Shown piece after piece: positions 50,434 through 59,053 of a stretch of DNA of 64,000 nt (the first letter of the stretch is position 1; every line of letters starts with the position of its first letter). The notes below the pieces were generated by a model. That model did no database searches. It was not told the origin of the DNA and saw only the letters and a list, made by a program, of their open reading frames with translations. The stretch covers positions 62,001 to 126,000 of the forward strand of contig NZ_HE978606.1 of the NCBI RefSeq assembly GCF_000285835.1. The letters run 5' to 3'. A program made the translations under genes and the position numbers. Origin of the DNA: Brevibacterium senegalense. GTDB lineage: Bacteria; Actinomycetota; Actinomycetes; Actinomycetales; Brevibacteriaceae.

Positions 50434-50934
50434 ATGGACACACCACGCAGCGCAGCACACGGCACCTACACCGACAACGGCACCCCGAAGGGCGCGACCA
50501 GCCTGACCCCGTTCCTCGCCGTCCCGAATGCGGGGGAGGCGGTGACCTTCTACCGGGACGTGTTCGGCGCCCGCATCGTCGATGTGACGGAGATGGGCGG
50601 CGTCGTCGTCCACGCGGTCCTGGACCTGGGTCGCGGCCTGCTCCAGCTGGGCGAGCCCATGCCGGACTTCCACCTCGTCGCTCCGCCGGAAGGAGACGAC
50701 GACTGCTACTCGATGGGCCTCTACGTCAGCGACGCCGACGAGGTCGTGGCCGCCGCCGAGGCCGCCGGGGCGACGATCCGCGAGCCGCTGGCCGACTTCG
50801 TCTCCGGTGATCGGTTCGCGAGCATCCGTGACCCGTTCGGCGTGCGCTGGACGATCATGACGCGGGTGGAGGACTTCTCGGAGGAGGAGAGCGCTCGTCG
50901 TGTCGCAGAATGGGCGACAACTCAGGAGCAGTGA
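50434..50934 (+). CDS. VOC family (PhnB/glyoxalase-like) protein
   Basis: 166-residue VOC protein: TSLTPFLAVPNAGEAVTFYRDVFGARIVD, the second half YSMGLYVSDADEVVAAAEAAGATIREP and FASIRDPFGVRWTIMTRVED. TAGTCT (50421-50426) ends seven bases before the ATG (leaderless). It is divergent from the AraC regulator and is its probable target. The substrate is unknown; relatives of this subtype are often annotated as bleomycin-resistance or epimerase-like proteins. Confidence 0.87.
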   Translation: MDTPRSAAHGTYTDNGTPKGATSLTPFLAVPNAGEAVTFYRDVFGARIVDVTEMGGVVVHAVLDLGRGLLQLGEPMPDFHLVAPPEGDDDCYSMGLYVSDADEVVAAAEAAGATIREPLADFVSGDRFASIRDPFGVRWTIMTRVEDFSEEESARRVAEWATTQEQ

Positions 50935-50996
50935 CCCGTCGTTGCGTCGTGTCGCAGAGGTCCGTCGTCGTGCAGGGTGCGAGGACGGATCGCCAG

Positions 50997-51074
50997 CATG
51001 CAGCGCATGCGGGGAGTCGCCGCGGCGGGTCCGGCTGAGACCGTGGTTCGGAGCTGCATGCAGCGCATGCGGGA
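50997..51074. repeat. 60-bp direct repeat with GCATGCAGCGCATGCGGG core
   Basis: GCATGCAGCGCATGCGGG occurs at 50997-51014 and 51057-51074, exactly 60 bp apart, each followed by an imperfect CGGCGGGT (near 51023 and 51082). Each core has two GCATGC palindromes. The 279-bp gap holds nothing else but a TAGGTT -10-like box near 51175. Confidence 0.8.
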
Positions 51075-51213
51075 TCCACCACGGCGGGTTTCGTGGACGT
51101 CGGGTGGAGGTGTGGCGATCCTCGTCGGAGGTTCACGTTGCGGACCTGGGAGGCGCTGGGAGTGTGATCCGACGTAGGTTGGAGGCATACCGGGCATCCG
51201 ACGAAAGCATTCG

Positions 51214-52203
51214 ATGATGAGCAGCACGGCAGGCAGCGAATCCGCAGACACCGGAGACCCCGTTCGCGATCGGTCGGCGCAGCTGAAGAGAGCCCGTCGG
51301 CAGAGCTGGTTCGGTGCCAAGCGGCACGTGAAGACGACGCTGAGCCATCCGCTCGTCCATCCGCTCATGCGGGTCGTTGCGCCGCGGTTGCCGAATGTGA
51401 GCGTGGGCAGACTCCCTGCGCCGCGCGAGCTCCTCGAGGTGAGGGCGACCGTGGCGGACGGTGAGTTCCTCATGCTGCGGCCGGATCGCTGCGAGGTGGC
51501 GAAAGAGCTCTACTGGGGTGAGGGCCAGCGTCCGGACCCGGCGGACGCGTTCGCGATCGATCTGGTGGTGAAGCTGTGCGCGGACGCGCGCACATTCCTG
51601 GATGTGGGCGCCTACACCGGGATCTTCACTCTCGCGACTCTGGCGACGCACGATGAGCTGGAGGCGCACGCCTTCGACATGGTGCCGCCCGTCGTCCGGA
51701 TGCTGCGCGCGAACCTGGTGCGCAACGGCTTCGCGGGTCGCACCGCCGTCCACCAGGCCGGCGTGGGTGACCCGACGATGACGGCGCGGATGCCGTCCGT
51801 GGACAGCGGTTCAGCACTGCCGTCGTTCCTGTCGTCCGACATGGAGTTCGACGACGGGGAGGATGTGGGCTTCCTGGCACTCGACACGTTCACGGACGAG
51901 GTGACGGGCCCCGTCGTCATGAAGATCGACGTGGAGGGCGGCGAAGCCGACGTGTTCGCACACGGTCAGTCGTTCCTGGCGGAGCATCGTCCCGACATGC
52001 TCTGCGAGGTGCTCCCCGACGCGGACGGTTCGAGGCTCGAGGAGCTGCTGCGCCCGTTCGGGTACCGCTACTACCACGTGGGTGCGGACGATGTGCGCGA
52101 GCGCGACGCGATCGCCCCCACCCCCGAGGTCCGCGACTGGCTGTTCACCACACGGACCCTGGAGCAGCTGCGGGGGGTGGGAATCCCTGCCGCTGCGGGC
52201 TGA
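51214..52203 (+). CDS. FkbM-family methyltransferase
   Basis: 329-residue SAM-dependent methyltransferase of the FkbM family, which O-methylates sugars or polyketides. The SAM site reads ARTFLDVGAYTGIFTLATLA, and the late VVMKIDVEGGEADVFAHGQSFLAEHRPDMLCEV is the family hallmark. The first 75 residues are basic and probably disordered or membrane-associating. There is no adjacent glycosyltransferase or polyketide gene to suggest a substrate. ATGATG begins the frame; the second ATG is equally possible. Confidence 0.87.
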   Translation: MMSSTAGSESADTGDPVRDRSAQLKRARRQSWFGAKRHVKTTLSHPLVHPLMRVVAPRLPNVSVGRLPAPRELLEVRATVADGEFLMLRPDRCEVAKELYWGEGQRPDPADAFAIDLVVKLCADARTFLDVGAYTGIFTLATLATHDELEAHAFDMVPPVVRMLRANLVRNGFAGRTAVHQAGVGDPTMTARMPSVDSGSALPSFLSSDMEFDDGEDVGFLALDTFTDEVTGPVVMKIDVEGGEADVFAHGQSFLAEHRPDMLCEVLPDADGSRLEELLRPFGYRYYHVGADDVRERDAIAPTPEVRDWLFTTRTLEQLRGVGIPAAAG

Positions 52204-52296
52204 GGCTGCGGGTTCTACCGCCGCGGGGTGTCGGGTGCAGGATGCGGGGAGCTGGGTGCTGTGCGGGCCCTCCCGTGGGGAGCTGACGGGACTCCG

Positions 52297-52722
52297 TCAG
52301 GACGCGGCGGAGATGTTCATCTGCCAGTTGATCCCGAACTTGTCCGTGAAGGCGCCATAGGTGTCACCCCACGGCTGGGGACCCAGCGGGATCTGAACGT
52401 CGCCGCCGTCCGAGAGTCTCTCGAACGCACCGCGGATGACTGCTTCGTCGTCGCCCATGATCGCGAGCGTGACGTTGTTCCCCACCGCCAGCGGTGTGGG
52501 GGACATGCCCTCGATGTCGTCCGAGACGTAGAGGCGGATGAGGTCGGTGACCTCCAGCGATCCGTGCATGATCGCCGCTGCGGCGGGGTGGTCCGCGGGG
52601 ACGGCGCCGAAATCGCCGAACGTCGCGAACTGCGGCTGAACGCCCAACGCCGCGCCGTAGAACTCGAACGCCTCGCGGGCGTTGCCGGGGAACCGGAGGT
52701 AGGGGTGGAGTGCAGCGGGCAT
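52297..52722 (-). CDS. PhnB-like VOC family protein
   Basis: 141-residue protein of the PhnB/3-demethylubiquinone-like VOC subgroup: HPYLRFPGNAREAFEFYGAALG, the HGSLEV strand, FERLSDGGDVQIPLGPQPWGDTYGAFTDKFGINWQMN. The motif WGDTYG-FTDKFGI-W is nearly invariant in this subgroup. Its biochemical role is not established. It stands alone, divergent from kynureninase. Confidence 0.9.
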   Translation of the reverse strand: MPAALHPYLRFPGNAREAFEFYGAALGVQPQFATFGDFGAVPADHPAAAAIMHGSLEVTDLIRLYVSDDIEGMSPTPLAVGNNVTLAIMGDDEAVIRGAFERLSDGGDVQIPLGPQPWGDTYGAFTDKFGINWQMNISAAS

Positions 52723-52888
52723 GGTGTGCTCCGTTCATGAGGTCCGCCGACGGTTGCCGACGATACGTCCAGTGAAGCACTCCGGACGGACACAGCCCAG
52801 TGCTTTCGACGGGGAATCCCGTGCGACAGGCGGCGGGACCGGGCAGTGGGCGAGCGTGCAGCAGGCGGTCGTGCATTAGCGTGGCACC

Positions 52889-54400
52889 GTGGGCACGATG
52901 GGATGGGACAGCGACGCGACGACTGAGGTCGCGGAGCCGGCGCGACCTGGCAGGACGGTAGCGAATGCGAGGTCGGTAGGGCCCGATACGATAGCTGGTC
53001 CTGACGAAGCGACAGGAACGGCGGAGTCGAGAGGAACTGGCGAGACGACAGGGACTGCGGCGGTTCGGACTGATTCCCCCGAGCGCGGAGGAGCCGCTGC
53101 GGCGGTTCGGACTGATTCCCCCGTGCACGGGGGAGCGGCTGTGGCGGACCGCGGCGTCGCTGATCTCCTGGAGCGCGCTCGCGCGCTTGATGCCGCGGAC
53201 CCGTTGGGTTCTCTGCGGGAAGCCTTCGCACCGATGGGCGACGTGACCGCCTATTTGGACGGGAACTCGCTGGGCCGTCCCACGCGCGCGACTCCCGATC
53301 GCCTGCGCGCCTTCGCAGGTGAGGAGTGGGGCGGTCGCCTCATCCGCGGGTGGGACGAGGGCTGGTTCGAGGCGCCGCTGACCGTGGGCGACCGACTGGG
53401 GAACGCTGTGCTGGGTGCGGCTCCCGGCCAGACGTTCGTGGGCGAGTCGACGACGGTCGTCCTCTACAAGCTGATCCACTCCGCGTTGGACGCGCGCCCG
53501 GACCGCCGCGAGATCGTCGCGGACACCGGCAACTTCCCCACCGACCGGTTCCTGATCCAGAGCATCGCCGACGCGCGCGGCCTGGACGTGCGCTGGCTGG
53601 AGCCGACCACGGATCCGCAGAGCGGAGTGCCTGGAATCCTGGGGCGCCAGGTCGACGAGGCGGTCTCCGACCGGACCGCCTTGGTGCTCCTCAGCCATGT
53701 CGACTACCGGACCGCTGGAATCGCGGACCTTCCGGAGATCACCCGCGTCGCCCACGCGGTGGGGGCACTGGTCGTGTGGGATCTGTGCCACTCGGTCGGT
53801 GCGCTGCCCCTCCGCATGGACGAGTGGAACGTGGACTTCGCCGCCGGCTGCACATACAAGTACCTGAACGGTGGCCCTGGTGCGCCAGCGTTCGGGTACG
53901 TGGCGGCGCGGCACATCCCGTCCGCGTCGCAGCCGATCCCCGGATGGATGGGGGCGGCCGAGGTGTTCCGCATGGCGGACCGGTTCGAACCCCATGCGGG
54001 CATCCGCAGATTCGTGAGTGGGACCCCCTCTGTGCTGGCGATGGTGCCGCTGCAGTCGATGCTCGATCTGATCGAGGACGTGGGGATGGAGGCGATCCGC
54101 CGCAAGTCCGAGGGCCTCACGGACTTCATCGTCGACCTGTACGACGAACTGCTGGAACCGGCGGGGGCGGAACTGGGTTCACCCCGGAGCGCGGCTGACC
54201 GAGGCGGGCATGTGACCGTCCACCACGAGCGGTCCGAAGCAGCCCTGCCGCTGCTGTGGAAGCGCGGGATCATCCCCGACTTCCGGCGCCCCGGTGGGTT
54301 GCGGCTGGGCGCATCGCCGCTGTCCACCGGGTTCGCCGAGGTCTGCGCTGGGATCGTGGGAATCCGCGACGCACTGCTGGAGGCCGGCGCGACCCACTGA
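52889..54400 (+). CDS. kynU: Kynureninase with long low-complexity N-terminus
   Basis: 503-residue PLP enzyme that cleaves kynurenine to anthranilate and alanine. The core begins near residue 88 (VADLLERARALDAADPLGSLREAF). YLDGNSLGRP, WDLCHSVGALPLRM and CTYKYLNGGPGAPAF, with the PLP lysine near residue 324, are diagnostic. The first 85 residues are Ala/Thr/Gly-rich, with a duplicated 14-residue unit (AVRTDSP-RGGAA). TAGCGT ends six bases before the GTG, so this long form is probably made. No tryptophan dioxygenase or formamidase gene is nearby. Confidence 0.92.
   Translation: MGTMGWDSDATTEVAEPARPGRTVANARSVGPDTIAGPDEATGTAESRGTGETTGTAAVRTDSPERGGAAAAVRTDSPVHGGAAVADRGVADLLERARALDAADPLGSLREAFAPMGDVTAYLDGNSLGRPTRATPDRLRAFAGEEWGGRLIRGWDEGWFEAPLTVGDRLGNAVLGAAPGQTFVGESTTVVLYKLIHSALDARPDRREIVADTGNFPTDRFLIQSIADARGLDVRWLEPTTDPQSGVPGILGRQVDEAVSDRTALVLLSHVDYRTAGIADLPEITRVAHAVGALVVWDLCHSVGALPLRMDEWNVDFAAGCTYKYLNGGPGAPAFGYVAARHIPSASQPIPGWMGAAEVFRMADRFEPHAGIRRFVSGTPSVLAMVPLQSMLDLIEDVGMEAIRRKSEGLTDFIVDLYDELLEPAGAELGSPRSAADRGGHVTVHHERSEAALPLLWKRGIIPDFRRPGGLRLGASPLSTGFAEVCAGIVGIRDALLEAGATH
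53056..53139 (+). repeat. 42-bp tandem duplication in kynU
   Basis: Two 42-bp units (53056-53097 and 53098-53139) share the first 26 bases exactly and differ mainly in the last third. They encode two 14-residue repeats in the disordered N-terminus of kynureninase. Confidence 0.85.
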
Positions 54401-54514
54401 CGGATGAAGGACCGGTCGTCTCGCGGACCCACCGTGCCCCACGGGCTCGACTGGTCGTTCAGGCTCTTCGAGCCCCTCACGCGAGACAGGCCACTCAGAC
54501 TTCTGCGGACCCCC

Positions 54515-54668
54515 GAGTCTTGCGGACCTCCGAGTCCCGAGGCCCCCTGAGTCCTGAGGCCTCCAGAGTCCTGAGGCCCCCCCGAGTCTTGCGGACCTCC
54601 GAGTCCCGAGGCCCCCCGAGTCTTGCGGACCGCCGAGTCCTGAGGCCTCCAGAGTCCTGAGGCCCTGA
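54515..54668. repeat. 17-bp tandem array, nine units
   Basis: Nine head-to-tail units beginning GAGTC fill the gap after kynU (one is 18 bp). They fall into types: GAGTCTTGCGGACCTCC (units 1, 5, 7 variant), GAGTCCCGAGGCCCCC (2, 6), GAGTCCTGAGGCCTCCA (3, 8) and GAGTCCTGAGGCCCC (4, 9). Types alternate, so larger blocks were duplicated. A partial unit precedes at 54496-54514. The rest of the 336-bp gap shows nothing else. Confidence 0.92.
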
Positions 54669-54736
54669 AGGCATCAGGTGCCCCACAGATTCCGGAGGGC
54701 TCTCCGTCCCCTGTGGGCCCCGTCCCGTGCAACGCT

Positions 54737-55804
54737 TCAGGCGACACGTGATCGGGACTCGCCATCCTTCCGGATGAGTCGATAGATGCGGTCGGCGACC
54801 TGTGAGGCGTTCACGCCGTGGGGTTCGCCCCACTGAGTCAGCAGGTCGACGTACCGCGCGTAGTGGTCGGTCCGCGCGACGCGCAGCCGCAGGAGATCCC
54901 CCTCAGGGGTCGTGGGCGACCACCCTGTGCTGTCGCGGAATGCAGAGGAAGACTGCGATCGATGGGCGGCCTCTCCGCCAGACCAGAACCCGTGCGGTGA
55001 GTCGGCGTCGGTACCCGTGAGGTCCGGGCGCTTCATCTGGTCGAAGATGGTCTGATCGACCGTCCGCGCGACGTCTCCCAGCCAGGCCACCGCCTGGTTG
55101 TCCCACTGGGGAGCAGGCGGGTGTGTCGGGGCGAACGCGGTCGGACGCCGTGTCGTCTTCCGCGGCAACGCCCGGTCGTCTGGATGGAACGCGAGGGTGG
55201 CGACATGGAGCCACTTCGTGAAGAACGAGGGTCCCAATCCGTAGATGCGTCCGCAGTCGACGCCGACGAGCATGTCCGCGTGCTCCCGCTGATGACTCCG
55301 CACCTTGTGCGTGCAGTCGTTGAGATAGCTGAAGCCTTCGACGGCACCGTCTGTCAGAGCCGTCTCGACGGAGCGCTCCAGTGCGGACACCACGCGTCCA
55401 TTCAGGATCTTGCCGGCAGGTGCCTTGGACGCAGTGAGTACACGGAGCACGCGGTACGGGGCATAGCCGGCCCTGGGTCCGTACGCCCACACCATCGCGC
55501 TGACGAATGCGGCGGTGACGGAGTCCGGCCACTGCGTCCGGACGGCCTCCACCGCGTCATCGCGATTGATCCAGCCGGGGAGGGTCTCGAGGGCGTCGGC
55601 GGCTTCGGGGATGTCGCCGAGCCTGCGCAACCATGTTTCCTTCGGCACCTTGAACTTCTGCTGAGGGATGAGCGACTGCGACAGCAGCGCTGCCAGCGGG
55701 GCGGGCGGGGCGGGGAACCCTCCGTCTCCCTGCGAGCCGGTGCTGTCCGTCGTCCAGGACGCATGCGTGGAGTGGGTGTGGGTGGTGTGGGTGTGCGTGG
55801 ACAT
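54737..55804 (-). CDS. Probable OGG-fold (8-oxoguanine glycosylase-like) protein
   Basis: 355-residue protein. The pattern FVSAMVWAYGPRAGYAPYRVLRVL, then YGLGPSFFTKWLHVATLAF and WDNQAVAWL fits the actinobacterial family annotated as 8-oxoguanine DNA glycosylase OGG fold, which has a helix-hairpin-helix-like core but unproven activity. The start MSTHTHTTHTHSTHASW is a His/Thr-rich tail that could bind metal. The ATG at 55804 has AGAGGAG. It lies 175 bp downstream of the DUF222-HNH gene on the same strand; both could act on DNA. The family call is from memory of the pattern and should be taken as probable only. Confidence 0.65.
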   Translation of the reverse strand: MSTHTHTTHTHSTHASWTTDSTGSQGDGGFPAPPAPLAALLSQSLIPQQKFKVPKETWLRRLGDIPEAADALETLPGWINRDDAVEAVRTQWPDSVTAAFVSAMVWAYGPRAGYAPYRVLRVLTASKAPAGKILNGRVVSALERSVETALTDGAVEGFSYLNDCTHKVRSHQREHADMLVGVDCGRIYGLGPSFFTKWLHVATLAFHPDDRALPRKTTRRPTAFAPTHPPAPQWDNQAVAWLGDVARTVDQTIFDQMKRPDLTGTDADSPHGFWSGGEAAHRSQSSSAFRDSTGWSPTTPEGDLLRLRVARTDHYARYVDLLTQWGEPHGVNASQVADRIYRLIRKDGESRSRVA

Positions 55805-55979
55805 GATCGCTCCTCTGCGACATGGGTGGGTGACTCGAACGGCGGTGCGTCCGGGGGTGGATCGGCAGATGGGTGGATGGTCTGGTGGGTGTGGCATCGG
55901 ACGCGCGTCATCGGACGTGAGTGGTCGATCGTGAGAGCGCGGTCGTGGCCGGGCGGACCGAAGCTCGCTGCGCGTCGGC

Positions 55980-58184
55980 TCATTCCGTCAGGGGGAGTGT
56001 CTGCGGGAGGTTGAGGAGTGCGACGCGGAAGCGCGAATGGAACAGGAACCGCCGTTGTGGGTCGATTCCGCGGGGTGGCCGCCACGCGGGGAGCCCGTTG
56101 CGGAAGTGGACGGTCCATCCGGTGTCCTCGAACCACCGGTGGTGGAAGGGGCACACGAGGGTGAGGTTGTCGGTGGTCGTGGGACCGCCGAGCGCGTGGG
56201 GCACGATGTGGTGCGCTTCGCACCAGTGGGGCGGGGCATCGCAGTCGGGGAACGTGCAGCCCTGATCGCGGGCAGTCAGCACGGCGATCTGCGTGCGCGT
56301 GGCGAAACGACCGAGCGACCGGATCTCGAGGGTGCGTCCGCGACCTTCGGTGATGTGCGCGAAGGTCAGCGCGGCGCTGGACCACCCCTCGAGGTTCGCG
56401 AGGCTGATGGGACCGCCAGTCTGCGTGGTGAGGCTGCGGCGGGGGTGGACGAGATCCTCCGGTGTCGCGCTGACGACCAGGGTGTGGTCGGCGCCGTGGA
56501 GGACCCGCTGACGTGTGACGCAGCGGAGGAGGAACCCCAGGCGGCTGTGGCGTGCCACCCCGGGCGGAGGCGGATTGGTGGGCAGCACCTCCGGATTGCG
56601 CGTGCCGTCCTCGAACACGCCGGGGCTGAGGGGCGACGACACTTCGTGCGCCTCGTGTGTGGCATCGTCGTGTTCGGGCAGCGACCCGCTGTCAGCAGAC
56701 GGATCGGTGCTGTCGTGCGAGGTGCCTGCGGGCCTGCGGCACAGGATCTTCTCGCGGACCACGCGGCGGGCGGTCCCGGTAGGGCACCCGCGGGCGGTGG
56801 CGAGGAGCTCCACCATGGCTGCGGTCGCCGCCTCGCTGAGACGAGCGGGCCAGCCGGTTTCATCCAGGTACATGTGTGGCTGGTCCTCGAGGAACGTCCC
56901 GGGCTCGCCGTTGACGTTGACGGTGGCGTCCGCATTGACCATGAGGTCCCATTCGACCCAGTCGACTTCGAGCGGAACCTGGGGAATGCGTGGGGCGGCC
57001 TCCTCGTCGGAGAACTCCGTGAAGTACTCGTAGAAGTCATCGGGGAACGGTCGATGGGCGTGGGGGGTGCCGGCGGCAGTGGCCTCGCCAACAGCGGGGT
57101 CACCGCTGGTGGCGGGCTCGTTCGAGGTGGCGGCAGCAGTGGTGGCGTCGGCTGTGGGTTCGTCAGCGGCAGGCTTGTCTGTGGCGGGCTCGCCAGCGGT
57201 GGCTGCTGCAGCAGTGGTCGCGTCAGGTGCGTGCTTGCCAGCGGTGGCACCGTCAGCCGTGGAGTCGGCCGCAGCCTTGTGGGCAGCCGCACCCCGACCG
57301 TTCTTGTGGGGCTTGATCGTGACGGGGATGTCCGCGTCGTCCATCCGGCCGTTGAGGAGGGAGTCGAAGACGGCGCCGGTGGGGGAGTCGAGCAGGCCGG
57401 ACAGCCTCCAGTCACCGTTGGGCTTCTGGGTGAGCGTCACGGTGTACGCCATCGGGTTCGTCTCGTACTGGGGCAGCTTCCCGTCCGGGTCGATGTGTTC
57501 GATGATGCGCTGACTGAGCTTGGGGATGTCCTTGATGCGGACCGAGGGCGCGAGATCAACGAGGGTCTCCTCGATCTGATCCGCGTGCTTCGCGTGGATG
57601 GACGGCGGCAGGTCGTCGACTGCCTTGCAGAGGGTGCGGGCCTCGTCCGCAGAGAGGTGGCCCGCCTGGAAGTGCTGCGCGATCACCGGGCGCTTGGGGC
57701 CCAGGGGCTCACCGGTGGTGGATGTGCGGTCGGTGAGGTCGTCGCTGAGCTGCGTGCGACGGCGAGCCTCATGGTTGGGGATGCGGAGTTCACCCTCGAG
57801 GAGGTGGTTGATCGAGCGGTACCCGTGGGCGGCGCTGTCGCCGATGCGGTGGTAGTGCGCGAGCAGATCGGAGGAGAGGAGCTCGATCCGGCGGCGCGCC
57901 TGCTCGAGAGCCTTCAGCCCCGCCAGGGCTTCGCGGGCGCCCAGGGACCTGTACCCGGACGAAGCGGCGACCGCGGCGTCGATGTCCTGGAGCATCTGCG
58001 CGTAGTGCGGCGCACGTGCGATGAGGGCCTCATGGTCCTGATCCGTGTACGGGCTGCGGAACTGGGGGTCGATCGTGTGGACGTCAGGCGAGGGCTCCGC
58101 ACTCTGCTGCGAGCCGGCGGTCTGATCTGCGTCACGGTCCGGGCGGGCTCCCGCTGCGGAGTCAGAGTGGGGGTCTGTGGACAT
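55980..58184 (-). CDS. DUF222 / HNH endonuclease protein (13E12-like)
   Basis: 734-residue protein with an N-terminal DUF222 domain (about 50-290: GREALAGLKALEQARRRIELL-like helices, AHYHRIGDSAAHGYRSINHLLEG, HFQAGHLSADEARTLCKAVDDLP) and a C-terminal HNH nuclease motif near 645-690 (CTFPDCDAPPHWCEAHHIVPH, LGGPTTTDNLTLVCPFHHRWFE). A 75-residue Ala/Thr/Glu/Pro-rich insert (near 310-385) has EPAT/DKPAADEPTAD repeats. Such genes are multi-copy in Actinobacteria; the mycobacterial 13E12 repeat family is related. GGAGGTGAGC precedes the ATG at 58184. Its promoter region has GTTCGA/TCGAAC sites. Confidence 0.9.
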   Translation of the reverse strand: MSTDPHSDSAAGARPDRDADQTAGSQQSAEPSPDVHTIDPQFRSPYTDQDHEALIARAPHYAQMLQDIDAAVAASSGYRSLGAREALAGLKALEQARRRIELLSSDLLAHYHRIGDSAAHGYRSINHLLEGELRIPNHEARRRTQLSDDLTDRTSTTGEPLGPKRPVIAQHFQAGHLSADEARTLCKAVDDLPPSIHAKHADQIEETLVDLAPSVRIKDIPKLSQRIIEHIDPDGKLPQYETNPMAYTVTLTQKPNGDWRLSGLLDSPTGAVFDSLLNGRMDDADIPVTIKPHKNGRGAAAHKAAADSTADGATAGKHAPDATTAAAATAGEPATDKPAADEPTADATTAAATSNEPATSGDPAVGEATAAGTPHAHRPFPDDFYEYFTEFSDEEAAPRIPQVPLEVDWVEWDLMVNADATVNVNGEPGTFLEDQPHMYLDETGWPARLSEAATAAMVELLATARGCPTGTARRVVREKILCRRPAGTSHDSTDPSADSGSLPEHDDATHEAHEVSSPLSPGVFEDGTRNPEVLPTNPPPPGVARHSRLGFLLRCVTRQRVLHGADHTLVVSATPEDLVHPRRSLTTQTGGPISLANLEGWSSAALTFAHITEGRGRTLEIRSLGRFATRTQIAVLTARDQGCTFPDCDAPPHWCEAHHIVPHALGGPTTTDNLTLVCPFHHRWFEDTGWTVHFRNGLPAWRPPRGIDPQRRFLFHSRFRVALLNLPQTLPLTE

Positions 58185-58252
58185 CGTGCTCACCTCCTGC
58201 ACATCCGTGTGCACTGCGTGGGTCGAAACGCTCGTACTGTCCTACGTCATCG

Positions 58253-58297
58253 TCGAACCGTCATGTTCGATAGTGTGTTAGAACAGTCTATTCGAAC
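58253..58297 (-). promoter_or_regulatory. GTTCGA/TCGAAC sites upstream of the DUF222-HNH gene
   Basis: TCGAAC-CGTCAT-GTTCGA (58253-58270) is a perfect dyad, and another TCGAAC lies at 58292-58297, all in an AT-richer stretch 70-115 bp upstream of the start. The half-sites equal those of the actinobacterial LexA box (TCGAAC-N4-GTTCGA), but the spacer is six instead of four. The rest of the gap to 58640 (about 340 bp) shows no gene. Confidence 0.5.
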
Positions 58298-58644
58298 GAG
58301 TGAGCGAAAACCAGAGGGCGTCGCGAATGTGTATGTTTCGGTGTCGATTGAACCAACATGGTCGTATTTGTCCTGTTGAGGGGGTGCGCACTTGTGGTCA
58401 CAGGGCTGTGCACGTGAGGCCGCAGGGCCAGGGCGGGAGCGCGGCGGCTGCGCGGGCCGGGCTGACACGGCAGGACAGTCGTGGCCCAGGTGCACGAGCT
58501 GGGCGTCGGCCTGATGAGCTGCGGATCGTGCGTGGGACAGCTGCGGCGTCGCGGAAGCTCGTCAGCACGGACGAAGGCCGAGAGGTCCACGGGAGTGTCG
58601 ACTGCGAGGCTGCGGCCCGACGGTGAATCGCTGCGGTGAATCAC

Positions 58645-58690
58645 GAGTGCGGGCTGTCATATGCATCCATGCACATGACAGCCCGGACTC
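58645..58690. repeat. 46-bp near-perfect palindrome
   Basis: GAGTGCGGGCTGTCAT (58645-58660) pairs with ATGACAGCCCGGACTC (58675-58690) with one mismatch, and the centre has a further dyad TGCAT-CC-ATGCA (58662-58673). It may be a terminator or the end of a former mobile or deleted segment. Confidence 0.8.
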
Positions 58691-58758
58691 CCGTCAGGGG
58701 AACCGGCACCTCCTCGAGACCCGTCCAAGCCACCCCGGGCAGCCGGTCCGGACCGCAT

Positions 58759-58784
58759 GGGAGCGCCGCCCGGGCGGCGCTCCC
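58759..58784. repeat. 26-bp perfect palindrome
   Basis: GGGAGCGCCGCCC (58759-58771) is directly followed by its complement (58772-58784). It sits immediately before the transporter remnant. Confidence 0.85.
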
Positions 58785-58793
58785 ACCCCGGGA

Positions 58794-58946
58794 AGGTGCC
58801 CGTCGAACGCCGTCGCCGTCGGATCCGGCGAGGCGACGCTCAAGCAGATGGTGCGCGCGGGTGTGTGGCTCAGTATCGTGGCACTCGTCCTCATCATGGT
58901 CGTGCTCTACACGCTGGTGCGGATGGTCTTCGACGTCTCGATCTGA
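58794..58946 (+). pseudogene. C-terminal remnant of an SLC13/DASS-type transporter
   Basis: The open frame ending at 58946 contains CPSNAVAVGSGEATLKQM followed by a membrane helix (MVRAGVWLSIVALVLIMVVLYTL). The PSNA...GSG...VRAG-WL pattern is the end of SLC13-type dicarboxylate/sodium symporters. The rest of the transporter is absent; upstream sequence in the frame is not protein-like. It ends about 107 bp before catC, so a transport gene may once have preceded it. Confidence 0.65.
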
Positions 58947-59053
58947 GCGCGACCCCACCAGGACACCGCCATTGCCCCACCGTGACCGTCCCCGAACACA
59001 CCACCCGCAGAGACATCCCCTCACACCCCCACCCCTGACAGAAGGAGTCGACG

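Noticed and set aside
50922..51473. 183-codon minus-strand frame upstream of fkbM
   Set aside because: It overlaps the start of fkbM antisense and contains the 60-bp repeat. Composition is not protein-like.
54496..54668. Possible CRISPR array
   Set aside because: Units are directly adjacent with no unique spacers, and no cas genes are in the window.
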